Translations under genes and position numbers: made by a program | Assembly (NCBI RefSeq): GCF_002287175.1 | Contig: NZ_LMVM01000033.1 | Span: forward strand, 1-64,000 | Length of the DNA stretch: 64,000 nucleotides | Direction: 5' to 3' | Source of the DNA: Methanobacterium bryantii | Lineage (GTDB): Archaea > Methanobacteriota > Methanobacteria > Methanobacteriales > Methanobacteriaceae | The notes under the pieces: model-generated | Told to the model about the DNA's origin: nothing | The model's database searches: none | The model's input: the letters and a program-made list of their open reading frames with translations, nothing else | Shown here: in pieces, positions 44,207-54,270 of the stretch | How the letters are laid out: each line of letters begins with the position of its first letter | How positions within the stretch are numbered: position 1 is the first letter of the stretch

Positions 44207-44692
44207 ATGCATAGTTCTAATTATTTCATACATTGTCCTTAAGTTCCAAATTCCCAAAATATTCAATTAAAAATGAAAAAAAACACTTAACACAACTTTA
44301 AAAAGAATATATAAATTTTAATAAATATAAATTAGATTAAAACTGAATATTTTAAGATTAAATTCCCTATTTAATTTCCTATATTAATTTTTATAATAAA
44401 ATATGTTCATTAAACCAACAAACTAAAAATTTAATTAATATTAATTAAAATAAACGAAAATATTATTACTATCAAAGGATATAAAATGATAGTAATTAAT
44501 AACTTCCATATGTATTGTTAACCAAGTTACCAGTGAAATAAACAGTAATAAAATCCAATTAGATCAAATAACGTTCTTAAAGATATAGTACAATTATTAA
44601 AGAAATAGATAACGTATTAACTGAAATAAAAGAATAAAAATAGTTATCCTGGTTAAACTTAACAATTAGACTCTCTAATTTGGGCCGATTTT
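44207..44692. other. Spacer before the second glycan locus
   Basis: About 485 bp, very AT-rich, with no supported reading frame or RNA gene. A TATA-like stretch (aagaatatataaatttt, near 44303-44319) is too far from the flippase start to serve it with a short leader. No ordered hairpins are seen. Confidence 0.5.
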
Positions 44693-45931
44693 ATGAATAT
44701 CAATTTAGATTTTAAAATTAAAAAATTTAAATTATATCTTAAAGACCCTCTATATAAAAATTCATTTTTTTTATTACTCTCTTCAATTTCAAATGGGGCT
44801 ATTGGCTTTGTATTCTGGATAATAGCGGCTAAAATGTATCCTCAAGAAGACATTGGCATTACAACCGCATTAATATCATCCATGACACTAATTGTAATCT
44901 TATCTGGTGTTGGTCTCGATCAATCATTGATAAGATTTTTCCCTGAAAGAGATAAAAACAGTATTTTTAATACCATTATACTAACATCCATAATTAGCTC
45001 TATTATGTTTGCAATCATCTTTTTAGCAGGTATAAATATTTGGTCACCAAAACTCATTATAATAATTGAATATACACCCTTATTTATTTTGTTCATTTCA
45101 GCAAATACATTATCGTCGTTAATAGGTATAACCTTTATTGCTTCAAGAAAAGCTAATTTCTACTTCTTAGAAACATTGTTATTGGGTTCAAAGATATTAT
45201 TACTTGTTCCTTTAGTATTTTTAGGGTATATGGGATTATTTATTTCATTTGCATTACCCTTTTTAATAAGTACTATTTTTCTACTTTTTCTTCCATTTAA
45301 ATTCAACATGAAACCATTAAATATTGACGTCAGTTTTCTAAAAGAATCTATTTATTTTTCATCTGGAAGTTATATAACAAACTTGTTAATGACAACTCCA
45401 AGTCAAATAATTTCTCTAATAACGCTCAACGTATTGGGAGCTAAACTCACAGCAGACTATTTTATGGCATATTCCATATCTTCGTTACTATTTATGATTC
45501 CTTATTCTTTTAGTTCTTCTCTTTTTGTGGAAGGAAGTCATGGCGAACCACTCCATAAAAAAACATTGAAATCTCTTTTAGGGATGTTTTCAATTTTAAT
45601 CCCTATGGTTCTATTTTTTTATTTCTTTGGGGCATTTTTTTTAGAATTTCTTGGAAAAAATTATTTAGAAGGTTTAAGTCTTTTAAAAATTTTATCATTA
45701 TCCAGCTTCTTTGTGGCAGTATGCTCAACATATATCTCTCTAAAAAAAATTCAAAAGGATGTTAAAAGTTTGATTCTTTTGGGAGGGCTAATTTTTGTGT
45801 TTACAATAGGACTTAGTTATTTATTTATGCATATATTTGGATTAATAGGGATAGGGTATGCATGGTTCACAGGATACGGTTTGTGTACAATTATAATTCT
45901 AATAATAATCTGGAAAAATAGATGGATTTAA
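44693..45931 (+). CDS. Polysaccharide flippase-like membrane protein
   Basis: 412 residues with about 12 membrane helices, MOP superfamily. The first helix pair (NSFFLLLSSISNGAIGFVFW) and the loop KMYPQEDIGITTALISSM match O-antigen flippases. It is shorter than the flippase at 34210. It is convergent with the DUF2206 gene that ends the large glycan operon. It probably translocates the lipid-linked glycan made by that operon. Confidence 0.85.
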   Translation: MNINLDFKIKKFKLYLKDPLYKNSFFLLLSSISNGAIGFVFWIIAAKMYPQEDIGITTALISSMTLIVILSGVGLDQSLIRFFPERDKNSIFNTIILTSIISSIMFAIIFLAGINIWSPKLIIIIEYTPLFILFISANTLSSLIGITFIASRKANFYFLETLLLGSKILLLVPLVFLGYMGLFISFALPFLISTIFLLFLPFKFNMKPLNIDVSFLKESIYFSSGSYITNLLMTTPSQIISLITLNVLGAKLTADYFMAYSISSLLFMIPYSFSSSLFVEGSHGEPLHKKTLKSLLGMFSILIPMVLFFYFFGAFFLEFLGKNYLEGLSLLKILSLSSFFVAVCSTYISLKKIQKDVKSLILLGGLIFVFTIGLSYLFMHIFGLIGIGYAWFTGYGLCTIIILIIIWKNRWI

Positions 45932-45966
45932 CTTTAAATTAAATCACGTTTAAATTAGAACTTAAT

Positions 45967-48102
45967 TCAAGAAGTTAAAAAAATCTGAGAGTAACCACCA
46001 TCATAAATTTTGTTACTGTTATTTAATATTCCTTTAAAATCGTTCATTTCATAGATATGGTTATTATAATCTACTAATTCACCATAAATGATATTTTGAT
46101 ATCTAAGATAAATATAACCATGAGCTTCTTTCTGTAAAATCCAGTTAATATTATCAGTTGAACGCATGTTACCCTGACTCAAAAGTCTTCTATCCCCATA
46201 AAAATCTGTTAATATTATTTGCCCAGTTATATGGTACTCTTCTAGCCATTTAGCACCTTCAGATTCAGAATCATGCACATACAATAAGTTGTATTGATTT
46301 CCATATGAATTCAGAATTGCAGAGTTTGGATCTCCCATTAACTGATATGTAAAGCCCGAAACTGATAAGAAATATGGAATAAGTATTATTAATAATATTA
46401 AATAAGGCTTTACAACCTTAATTTTTGAGAACACCTTTGAAATTATTAAACCACTCAAAGCAAAAGATGTCGCAAGCATAACTATAGACATTGAAAACAC
46501 TCTATCTACATTGTAACCTATCATTAAAAATGGAAGAATTAATGTAACTCCCAAAAGCATGAAGCTAAATAATGTTAAAAAGAAGAAGTCACTTTCAAAC
46601 TTTTGGAAGATAAAAGTAAATTTTTTAGGACTAATATCTGGAAATGCCATCTTTTTATACTTTAAAATTAAAGTAAATACAGAAGATGCAATACTTAAAA
46701 TTATAAGCCAGAGAAAAGCAAAATTTACCTGTGAAGGTAAACTTTTTTGAAGTAAACCCTCCCCAAGCACTGCACTAACACCTACATCTTTGTATTCTAT
46801 TATAAAAAAGGAATTAAACATAACAACCTTCTTTACTAGAAATCCAGTAATAGAATTAAAAGCAAATCCTGTAATCTGGGAATACCATAAAAATGCAAAA
46901 GCAAAAAACAACATTATCAAACTTGAAGTTACAGCTGTATTTAACTCCACCCCCCGTCTTAAGTAAAATTTTGAAAATATCCAACCTGCAATAAAAGAGC
47001 CTAAAAGTATTCCCATAACTAAAAATGATGTTGAATAGTGCGATAAAACAATTGATATAACAAAGAGAACCATTAAAATACTTCTTTGTAAAGGCTTAAT
47101 TTTATTATCTATTAAAAGCAGTAACATCATAGAAAAAAACAGGATAGCTATGTTTGTTCTGGCATTTGATGTTGTCCATAAAAAATTTATCTGTGACATA
47201 AAAAAGAAAGCAGCTATAAATGCATATAAATCTCCTACATATTTTCTTGAAATTAAATATACTGCTAATGGGGAAACTGAATATAAAAGTGGATACAATA
47301 TTTTAAATAACATTTCAGGATTAATTTTCATTAATGATTGATATACCGCTGGAAGCAATGATATACTAACACATGCGTCTAATGGTGATTTGAAAAATTG
47401 ACTCCATTCCAGTGACCAGTGCAAATTCTGTAGTGTATTAAAGAAAAAGTAATATTCATTATGCGAATCTACACCCAAAATGTGTTGTGATCTTAATGCT
47501 GCCATTAAAACTAAGGAAATACTTATTAAAAAGATAATAAATGGATAAATTTTATTTGAAATTTTTTTATGACATATTACCAGTACTGTTGCTGGAATTA
47601 TCAAAAGTAAACTCATTAAAAAAATGTTACTGCCGGACATATTAACGACATTTGTTCCTATAATAGTTAATATCGGGAAAAAAATAGCTATAATTAAAAT
47701 TATTTGTTCATAATTATTCAGGCCAATTTCTGGAAAATGGAAACTTAAATCCAGATCTAGTTTATATATAATTGCAATAAATACTAATAAAGCTAAATCA
47801 AGATATATTAAAAGAGGGACAGTTGAAAGAGGTGTTATTATGCCTAATTCAAATAATAAATAATTGCAAATTAGCCCGTATACCATTATAAAACCAATAC
47901 TGGTACCCACAGAAAGAACTACAGTCTCTGTAATGTTTATATTATCAATTTTTAAAGATTTTAATATCAAAAATCCTGGTAAAATAGTCAAGAATAAAAA
48001 GGATGAAATTTCCCTTAAAAATCTAATATCTAAAAATATTGAAATATTGGTTACCACAATAATAGCGATCACCAAATATATATAATTTATTTTATAATTC
48101 AT
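45967..48102 (-). CDS. DUF2206 polytopic membrane protein, GT-C-like
   Basis: 711 residues from ATG 48102 (GAGG 6 nt upstream). About 15 membrane helices cover the first 600 residues. A conserved-looking acidic extracellular motif, GVDSHNEYYFF (about residue 215), follows an early helix, the position of the catalytic acidic motif in GT-C transferases. The C-terminal 110 residues are soluble and outside (EGAKWLEEYHITGQIILTDF). It matches the pattern of DUF2206. It probably transfers or polymerises lipid-linked sugars. It is the last gene of the operon. Confidence 0.7.
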   Translation of the reverse strand: MNYKINYIYLVIAIIVVTNISIFLDIRFLREISSFLFLTILPGFLILKSLKIDNINITETVVLSVGTSIGFIMVYGLICNYLLFELGIITPLSTVPLLIYLDLALLVFIAIIYKLDLDLSFHFPEIGLNNYEQIILIIAIFFPILTIIGTNVVNMSGSNIFLMSLLLIIPATVLVICHKKISNKIYPFIIFLISISLVLMAALRSQHILGVDSHNEYYFFFNTLQNLHWSLEWSQFFKSPLDACVSISLLPAVYQSLMKINPEMLFKILYPLLYSVSPLAVYLISRKYVGDLYAFIAAFFFMSQINFLWTTSNARTNIAILFFSMMLLLLIDNKIKPLQRSILMVLFVISIVLSHYSTSFLVMGILLGSFIAGWIFSKFYLRRGVELNTAVTSSLIMLFFAFAFLWYSQITGFAFNSITGFLVKKVVMFNSFFIIEYKDVGVSAVLGEGLLQKSLPSQVNFAFLWLIILSIASSVFTLILKYKKMAFPDISPKKFTFIFQKFESDFFFLTLFSFMLLGVTLILPFLMIGYNVDRVFSMSIVMLATSFALSGLIISKVFSKIKVVKPYLILLIILIPYFLSVSGFTYQLMGDPNSAILNSYGNQYNLLYVHDSESEGAKWLEEYHITGQIILTDFYGDRRLLSQGNMRSTDNINWILQKEAHGYIYLRYQNIIYGELVDYNNHIYEMNDFKGILNNSNKIYDGGYSQIFLTS

Positions 48103-48139
48103 ATCAAACCTCAAAATAGTTAAATTGCTTTATTTAGTT

Positions 48140-49285
48140 TTAATAACAATTTTTAACAACCTTTTCGTACTTTTCGATTATATTCTCATATGAAAAATCA
48201 TTTTCTAAAGATTTTCTGGCATTTTTGGCAATATTTTCCAGATCTGTACGATTTAAAATTCTTTGCACATTAGCTGCTATAGACTCAGGAGAATTATTTT
48301 CCATTATAAATCCATTTTCTCCATCTTTTATAATGTCCGGTACTCCTCCAACTGAATTTATTAAAACAGGAGTCCCACAAGCCATGGCCTCTAAGCCAAT
48401 AGCTGGAAATGCCTCAGTATAAGAAGGAACTACAATCAGTTTAAGTAAATTTAAATATTCTGGAAGGTCATCATGAGATATCCACCCTTTAAAAGTAACT
48501 GAATGTTTTAAATCGTCTTTTAAAAGTTCTTTCATAATTTTATCACGAAGATGGCCATCTCCCCCAATAAAAAAGCTCAAATCACCATTTTTAGAAAGAA
48601 GTTTAATAGATTGAACAAATTGCATTATTCCTTTAGTTTCTGTAAGTCTACCTATAAAACCAATAATGATGTCCCTATTTTGAAGGTCAGTTTTAACACA
48701 AAAATGGTTTGTGTCTACAAAAGTTGCACATGCATAGTCTATCTTGTCCTGATATTTTGTTAAATCAAGATCATGCATCAATCCCTTTGATAAAACCACA
48801 ATTCGGTCTGAAAAATAGTAATTAATTCGTTCCAATAACTTTAAAATTTCGGGAATTATTAATCCCATTCCCAAAATAGAACTTTTATAATGCTGTCTTG
48901 CCCCCTTAGAACTGGATCCAGTAGCTATCATAATAATTCTCTTATTAAGAAGCTTTGAAGTCAATAGAGGGATGATAAAAGGAGTGCTTATAAAAAATAC
49001 CGTGAAATCTATTTTTTTCCTAATTTTTAAAAGCATATAACCCATTTTTAACTGAATAAATATAAATTTCGGTATTCTAAAAATTATAGTTTGTTTTTTA
49101 TCGTCCATTTTTAAATTAATGAGATTAAACTTATGTTCAGATATGTCATCATGATAATTTCCTGCAATTAAATAAATGGTATCGCTAATGGGTTCCATGA
49201 TCTCAATGAAATTATCCACCAATATCTGCACCCCTTTGATATTTGGGGGAAGGGCTGAAGTAATAATACATGTATTAAAGCTCAT
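48140..49285 (-). CDS. Family 4 glycosyltransferase
   Basis: 381 residues, GT-B fold. The N terminus CIITSALPPNIKGVQILVDN, the domain junction IIIGFIGRLTETKGIMQFVQ and the donor motif YTEAFPAIGLEAMACGTPVL are all standard. The start overlaps the acyltransferase stop by 11 nt. It belongs to the minus-strand glycan operon between the acyltransferase and DUF2206 genes. Confidence 0.92.
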   Translation of the reverse strand: MSFNTCIITSALPPNIKGVQILVDNFIEIMEPISDTIYLIAGNYHDDISEHKFNLINLKMDDKKQTIIFRIPKFIFIQLKMGYMLLKIRKKIDFTVFFISTPFIIPLLTSKLLNKRIIMIATGSSSKGARQHYKSSILGMGLIIPEILKLLERINYYFSDRIVVLSKGLMHDLDLTKYQDKIDYACATFVDTNHFCVKTDLQNRDIIIGFIGRLTETKGIMQFVQSIKLLSKNGDLSFFIGGDGHLRDKIMKELLKDDLKHSVTFKGWISHDDLPEYLNLLKLIVVPSYTEAFPAIGLEAMACGTPVLINSVGGVPDIIKDGENGFIMENNSPESIAANVQRILNRTDLENIAKNARKSLENDFSYENIIEKYEKVVKNCY

Positions 49286-49829
49286 TTAATTCCTCTTTTA
49301 CTTTAGGTCTTTCACCAATTTTACGAGAAGGAGTTCCAACATTTATACTCCACGGTTCTACATCCCTCAAGACTAATGAGTTACTCCCAATAATTGCACC
49401 TTCACCTATTGTTACATTAGGATGAATTACCGAGTTAGTACCTACAAAGCCGTCCTTTTCAATAACAACTTTTCCCCTAATAACATTCCTTTTTTCTTCA
49501 GGTAATGCCGTAGACATTCTTTTACCACCATAGTAAGTATCCGTTCCAGTTAAAATTCTAGAACCAGTTGCTATTACAGCATAATCTCCAACAACTAATT
49601 TTCCACCGCCAATTATACTTACAAATGATTCCAAATGTGCATATTTTCCTATTTTTATTCCTTTACCCCCATATATGAAAGAAAAGTCATCGATCATGGA
49701 ATTACTGCCTATATCAATCACTTCAGGCTTTACAATCTTTGCTAATGGGTAAATAGTTACATTATCTCCACATTCTCTCAACAGTTTTTTCACATGTTCT
49801 CCCATACTATTAAATTTCATATTATCCAT
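49275..49829 (-). CDS. Left-handed beta-helix acyltransferase
   Basis: 184 residues from ATG 49829, with a GTGGGGGT ribosome binding site 7 nt upstream; the GTG in-frame upstream is part of that site. Hexapeptide repeats build the helix (KPEVIDIGSNSMIDDFSFIY, GKGIKIGKYAHLESFVSIIG, HPNVTIGEGAIIGSNSLVL). A protruding loop (GTDTYYGGKRM) is typical of sugar O- or N-acetyltransferases. It overlaps the dehydratase gene by 8 nt. With the dehydratase and the DegT aminotransferase it could acylate a 4-amino sugar. Confidence 0.85.
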   Translation of the reverse strand: MDNMKFNSMGEHVKKLLRECGDNVTIYPLAKIVKPEVIDIGSNSMIDDFSFIYGGKGIKIGKYAHLESFVSIIGGGKLVVGDYAVIATGSRILTGTDTYYGGKRMSTALPEEKRNVIRGKVVIEKDGFVGTNSVIHPNVTIGEGAIIGSNSLVLRDVEPWSINVGTPSRKIGERPKVKEELNEL

Positions 49830-50832
49830 GGCCAAAACCCCCACTAATCAAGTTATTTTTTAAATAATCCATAATTATAGTCTCTAGATCAGATTTTGAT
49901 AGCATTTTAGCATTTTTGGAGCTGTAATCATGTATAAATGCTTTTTTTGCACTAACATAATTTGATATATCCATATCTTCCTGTAAAACCATGTACATTC
50001 CATTTAATTCGTAAGTTGAGAATGATTCAACACTGCTTATAAGTTCCTCATGAACTTTCTCCCCTCTGACCAATCCCATTGTATTTACCCGGATATCTTC
50101 AGATATACCTAATTTAGGTGCAATTCTATTCAAGATTACATCAATGAGATCTTCTAAACGGAAAGCATTCATCTTTAAAATAAATATTTCACCTCCTTGA
50201 GCATATTCACTCGCTTTAAGTACTAAATTAACTGCATCTGGAATTCTCATAATAAAACGAGTTACATTTAAATCAGAAACATGGAGCGGCTTTCGATTTA
50301 ATAAATTATCTATAAATGTAGGAATTACAGAACCACGGGAGTTTGCAACATTTCCAAATCTTACACATGAAAAACCTGCATTCATAGTAATCCGTTCAGC
50401 AATGAACTTAGTAGCACCCATTACATTAACAGGGTTAGTAGACTTGTCTGTACTAATTGTTATGAGTTTTGGGATGTTATAACGGTTAGCCAAATCCATG
50501 AGATTCTGAGTTCCTATTATATTAGTCTTAACTCCCTCTAAAGGAAAATGCTCACACATGGTCACATGCTTCATAGCAGAAGCATGATAGATCATATCCA
50601 CATCAAATTGTTCAAAAATTCGTTTTATACTCCCATAGTCTCTTATATCCCCTACCACTGTCTCAAGTCTCTCATCAGCCAATCTCTTTTTAACAATAAA
50701 GTGTTTTGTTTCATCTCTGCTGAATATAATAATTCTTAACACACCCTGATCTAGAATCTGTTTTACTAGTTCATTTCCAATTGATCCAGTTCCTCCAGTT
50801 ACTAAAACCGTCTTATTTCTTAAATCTTGCAT
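49822..50832 (-). CDS. Nucleotide-sugar 4,6-dehydratase, CapD/PseB-like
   Basis: 336 residues, extended short-chain dehydrogenase fold. The NAD loop is VLVTGGTGSIGNELVKQIL. The active-site stretch is TISTDKSTNPVNVMGATKF, where the usual Tyr of YxxxK is replaced by Met, as in inverting dehydratases such as PseB/FlaA1. YHASAMKHVTMCEHFP is the family's conserved segment. The likely substrate is UDP-GlcNAc, giving a 4-keto-6-deoxy sugar for the DegT aminotransferase upstream. Confidence 0.88.
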   Translation of the reverse strand: MQDLRNKTVLVTGGTGSIGNELVKQILDQGVLRIIIFSRDETKHFIVKKRLADERLETVVGDIRDYGSIKRIFEQFDVDMIYHASAMKHVTMCEHFPLEGVKTNIIGTQNLMDLANRYNIPKLITISTDKSTNPVNVMGATKFIAERITMNAGFSCVRFGNVANSRGSVIPTFIDNLLNRKPLHVSDLNVTRFIMRIPDAVNLVLKASEYAQGGEIFILKMNAFRLEDLIDVILNRIAPKLGISEDIRVNTMGLVRGEKVHEELISSVESFSTYELNGMYMVLQEDMDISNYVSAKKAFIHDYSSKNAKMLSKSDLETIIMDYLKNNLISGGFGHG

Positions 50833-50875
50833 AAAATGTCACTTCCAAAAGCCCAAAACACTACTGGTAATATAA

Positions 50876-51964
50876 TCAATATGTTCCATCTTCAATTGGG
50901 TGTATAGGTAATGAAAGCACCTGATTAGATATTCTTTCACTTACTGGGAAATCTCCTTCCCTATACCCAAATTTTTCTTTATAAAAAGAGGTCAAATGAA
51001 TTGAGGGAAAATAAACTTTACTTGCAATACCTCTATCCATAAGATATTGCATTAATTCATTCCTTATACCTTCTTCCACCCTTATTGTGTACATCTGGTA
51101 TATACTGAAGTGGCCAGGGGGCGGACTTATGACATTAATTTCATCGATTTTAGATAATTTCTGAGTCATTATATCTGCAATATTCCTTCGTATATCAATA
51201 ATTTTGTTTATTTTAGCAATCTGAGATATTCCCAGCGCAGCTGTCATAGTAGACATCCTGAAGTTATAGCCTAACATCATATAGTCCATAATCTCACTCG
51301 AAGAGAAATAATTTCGAGTTTCAATCCTTCCATGAGATCGTATAAGCTTTAACTTCCTGTAAATACTGTCAGAATCTGTTACAATACACCCCCCTTCACC
51401 AGTAGATATTACCTTATTTTGACAGAAACTGAACATAGAAGCATTTCCAAAATTTCCCACCAGCTTATCATTAATTTTAGACCCTAAAGCCTCTGCAGCA
51501 TCTTCTATAAGCAATAATTTATGGTCTTGTGCAATTTCAGCGAGATCTTCTATCATACAGGGGCATCCACCATAATGCATAGGCATTATAACCTTTGTTT
51601 TTGAAGTAATTCTTTCTTTGACGTCTTCTGGATCCAAACCATACGATTTATCTTCTATTTCAGCAAAAACCGGTTTTGCGCCAACAAATAACGGCGCGTT
51701 AGCGGTGGATGTAAATGTAAATGAAGGAACTATTACCTCATGTCCCTTATTAATATTATATGCAATAAGAATAGCATGAAGAGCAGAAGTACCTGAATTA
51801 AATGTTACCGCATGTTTAGCCTCAACATAGTTTGAGATTCTCTTCTCAAATTTCTCTATCTCAGGACCTGTTGCCCAGTAATTTCCCCTTCTAATAACAT
51901 CATTTACACTTTTTATATCTTCTTCATCCCAGCATATCTCAAATAAAGGTATTTTAGATATCAT
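50876..51964 (-). CDS. DegT/DnrJ/EryC1/StrS sugar aminotransferase
   Basis: 362 residues from ATG 51964, which overlaps the preceding stop (ATGA). PLP-dependent fold type I. Lys184 in SFCQNKVISTGEGG should hold PLP, Asp155 in LIEDAAEALGS contacts the ring nitrogen, and FNSGTSALHA binds phosphate. It would aminate the 4-keto sugar made by the neighbouring dehydratase. The next gene encodes a beta-helix acyltransferase, completing an N-acyl-amino-deoxysugar pathway. Confidence 0.9.
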   Translation of the reverse strand: MISKIPLFEICWDEEDIKSVNDVIRRGNYWATGPEIEKFEKRISNYVEAKHAVTFNSGTSALHAILIAYNINKGHEVIVPSFTFTSTANAPLFVGAKPVFAEIEDKSYGLDPEDVKERITSKTKVIMPMHYGGCPCMIEDLAEIAQDHKLLLIEDAAEALGSKINDKLVGNFGNASMFSFCQNKVISTGEGGCIVTDSDSIYRKLKLIRSHGRIETRNYFSSSEIMDYMMLGYNFRMSTMTAALGISQIAKINKIIDIRRNIADIMTQKLSKIDEINVISPPPGHFSIYQMYTIRVEEGIRNELMQYLMDRGIASKVYFPSIHLTSFYKEKFGYREGDFPVSERISNQVLSLPIHPIEDGTY

Positions 51965-53139
51965 TCGTAACACTTAGCCATAATTTCTTTATATACATTT
52001 TCATACTCTTTAATCCCATTATTCCAACTTAAATTGTTAATTATATACTTTTTAGCATATTCAACTTTTTTTAAAGCTTTTTCAGGTTTATCAAGTATTT
52101 CCTCCATGGCTTTTTTAAGACCCTCAACATCGCCATAATCTACCAAAAAACCAGCATCTATTTTTCTTACAATATCTCCAGCTCCAGTATTTCTGGTCAC
52201 AACAACAGGAGTACCGCACAAAACTGCTTCAAAAGGCGATCCAGGACCTCTTTCATAAATAGATGTCTGAACAAGCATATCTGCTTCACTTAAAGCTGCA
52301 ATTTTATCATCACCAGTTAAAATTCCTGTGAAAATAATTTTATCGTTGATACCAAACTTAGAAATCTGCTGATCTAATACAGATTTATAGCCCTCATCAG
52401 GGCCAGCAATTAAAAGTATAACATCATCTCGATCATTGCAAAGGGAATTAAATCCTTGTAACAGAAATTCTATTCCTTTTATTTTATGCAACCTTCCAAG
52501 GAATAAAATAAAATGCTTATTAAACTTAAAATTATCAGAATTAATTGATTTATGGCATCTAAATGAATCTACATTATATAAAGGGTTTGTTAACACTCTG
52601 ATTTTTTCTGGATCAATTCCCATTTGTTTATATTCATCAAGATCAAGTTTTCCAGAAATAACTATTTGCGCACCAGATAGAATCTTATATCCAAAAAGAT
52701 AATCAAAAATTTTTTTCAATCCAACTCTCTCAAATTTATGCCCAAGGTATCCATAACTTTGAAGAACATAAGGTATACTAAATTTTTGTGCGTAGTACCA
52801 TATCGCTACATGCATAAGACTTCTAAAGTCTTGAAAATGAATTATATCAAAATCTTGCAGTTCCTTCTTTATAATGTAAACCATATCTTTAGGAAGATAG
52901 ATTTGATGCTTAAAAGCTAGAAAATTACTAATATTTTTAAAGTACCGAACTTTAATTCCCTCCAAATTAACAACATCTTCAATTAATAGTCTTGAACCAG
53001 GAGCATTACCAGCATCAGTTGTATAAACACTAACATCATGCCCCATAGCCACTAAATTCTTAGAAAGATTAAACGATGCTTCAGTAACTCCCCCAAATTT
53101 TCTTGGAGGAAAAGTAAGACTTACAACAAGAATTTTCAT
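51961..53139 (-). CDS. Family 4 glycosyltransferase
   Basis: 392 residues, GT-B fold. The N terminus MKILVVSLTFPPRKFGGVTE is typical, the donor domain starts at KHFILFLGRLHKIKG, and the donor motif is YERGPGSPFEAVLCGTPVVV. Its start codon shares one base with the stop of the pyruvyl transferase gene (TAATG) and GGAGG lies 9 nt upstream, so translation is coupled. Confidence 0.92.
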   Translation of the reverse strand: MKILVVSLTFPPRKFGGVTEASFNLSKNLVAMGHDVSVYTTDAGNAPGSRLLIEDVVNLEGIKVRYFKNISNFLAFKHQIYLPKDMVYIIKKELQDFDIIHFQDFRSLMHVAIWYYAQKFSIPYVLQSYGYLGHKFERVGLKKIFDYLFGYKILSGAQIVISGKLDLDEYKQMGIDPEKIRVLTNPLYNVDSFRCHKSINSDNFKFNKHFILFLGRLHKIKGIEFLLQGFNSLCNDRDDVILLIAGPDEGYKSVLDQQISKFGINDKIIFTGILTGDDKIAALSEADMLVQTSIYERGPGSPFEAVLCGTPVVVTRNTGAGDIVRKIDAGFLVDYGDVEGLKKAMEEILDKPEKALKKVEYAKKYIINNLSWNNGIKEYENVYKEIMAKCYE

Positions 53140-54269
53140 TAAATAATTCCTCCCTTAAACCCCCTAACATCTGATGAAAAGGGTAATCCTTCTTTTGCCA
53201 TAGATCTTGCTTCTAACGTGGGGAGCTTAGCTTTAAAATCTTCAGGTTTTCTCATGAAATTTTCAAGATAACCTCCAAATTTTCCTTCTAATATGTCTTC
53301 AGGAGATATCAAAGCAGCAGACATCATTCCAGTATCCTCTGCAAGTGACCCGCATTTCTGGAAATAGTTAATAATAAGCAGGGGAATATCTGAAAGGTAA
53401 GCAAAAACACAGGAATGGTATCTCATACCCACAAATGCATCGCAGCAAGAAAACAGTGCTAAACTGTCTAAAGGATCTTTTTTGTACGGAATAATCATTA
53501 CCCTGTCCTTTTGATCTAATTTTTCCTCCAAAATTTTAGTAATTTCAACATCATCATCCTTAGATTTACCTTTAAATGTAAATAAGTATATTATATTCCC
53601 TTTATCCTTTAAAAACCATTTTTTAAGTGCTTTAGCTATTTCATAAACCATCAGCATGTCCTTTTCTGGATCATTATGGTAAATACTGAAGAAGGGAAGA
53701 ATTGACATGCCTAAAATTTTATTTTCCGTTTTCTTATGACATTTACGTGGCTCAAGGAGGGCCGAAAGATCAAAGGAAAGTTTGATTTCATTTAAACCTA
53801 AGTTTTCCAGTGTGTTCAAGGAAATACTATCTCTTACACTTACAAATCCAGATAATCTACATATACTTTTAGACAAAAACTTACCTATCCTTGTGGTAAG
53901 CGGCTCAACCCCAATACTTAGAAGATAAACTTCTTTTTTCAGTAATTTTGAAAGAACAATTAGAGCGAGTATCATGGATAAATTCACAAACTGTCTTTGT
54001 GTATTAGTGTGATCATACATAAAGGTCCCACCACCCCACAAAACTGTTGATGAAGATAAAATTTCTTTTAATATAACAAATGGATTCATTTCTATGAACC
54101 TGACAAAATTTTCTGTTCCCACGGGAATCTCCAATGATTCTTGTGAAACTATTACAAATTCCAAAAGAGGATATTTCCTGAAAAACTCCTGTATTAATAC
54201 ATAGATCATAGCATCATCTCCGGTGTTTTTCCAGCCGTAGTAACCAAACATGAAAATTTTTTCTTTCAT
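53139..54269 (-). CDS. Polysaccharide pyruvyl transferase family protein
   Basis: 376 residues from ATG 54269, one base after the stop of the methyltransferase gene; an upstream in-frame start would overlap it by 35 nt. The family signature is FGYYGWKNTGDDAMIYVLIQ at the N terminus. SLDALALFSCCDAFVGMRYHSC-type sequence near 290 and a late KCGSLAEDTGM segment fit the CsaB/PssM group. It adds a pyruvate ketal to a glycan, giving a negative charge that in bacteria binds S-layer proteins. Confidence 0.85.
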   Translation of the reverse strand: MKEKIFMFGYYGWKNTGDDAMIYVLIQEFFRKYPLLEFVIVSQESLEIPVGTENFVRFIEMNPFVILKEILSSSTVLWGGGTFMYDHTNTQRQFVNLSMILALIVLSKLLKKEVYLLSIGVEPLTTRIGKFLSKSICRLSGFVSVRDSISLNTLENLGLNEIKLSFDLSALLEPRKCHKKTENKILGMSILPFFSIYHNDPEKDMLMVYEIAKALKKWFLKDKGNIIYLFTFKGKSKDDDVEITKILEEKLDQKDRVMIIPYKKDPLDSLALFSCCDAFVGMRYHSCVFAYLSDIPLLIINYFQKCGSLAEDTGMMSAALISPEDILEGKFGGYLENFMRKPEDFKAKLPTLEARSMAKEGLPFSSDVRGFKGGII

Positions 54270-54270
54270 A

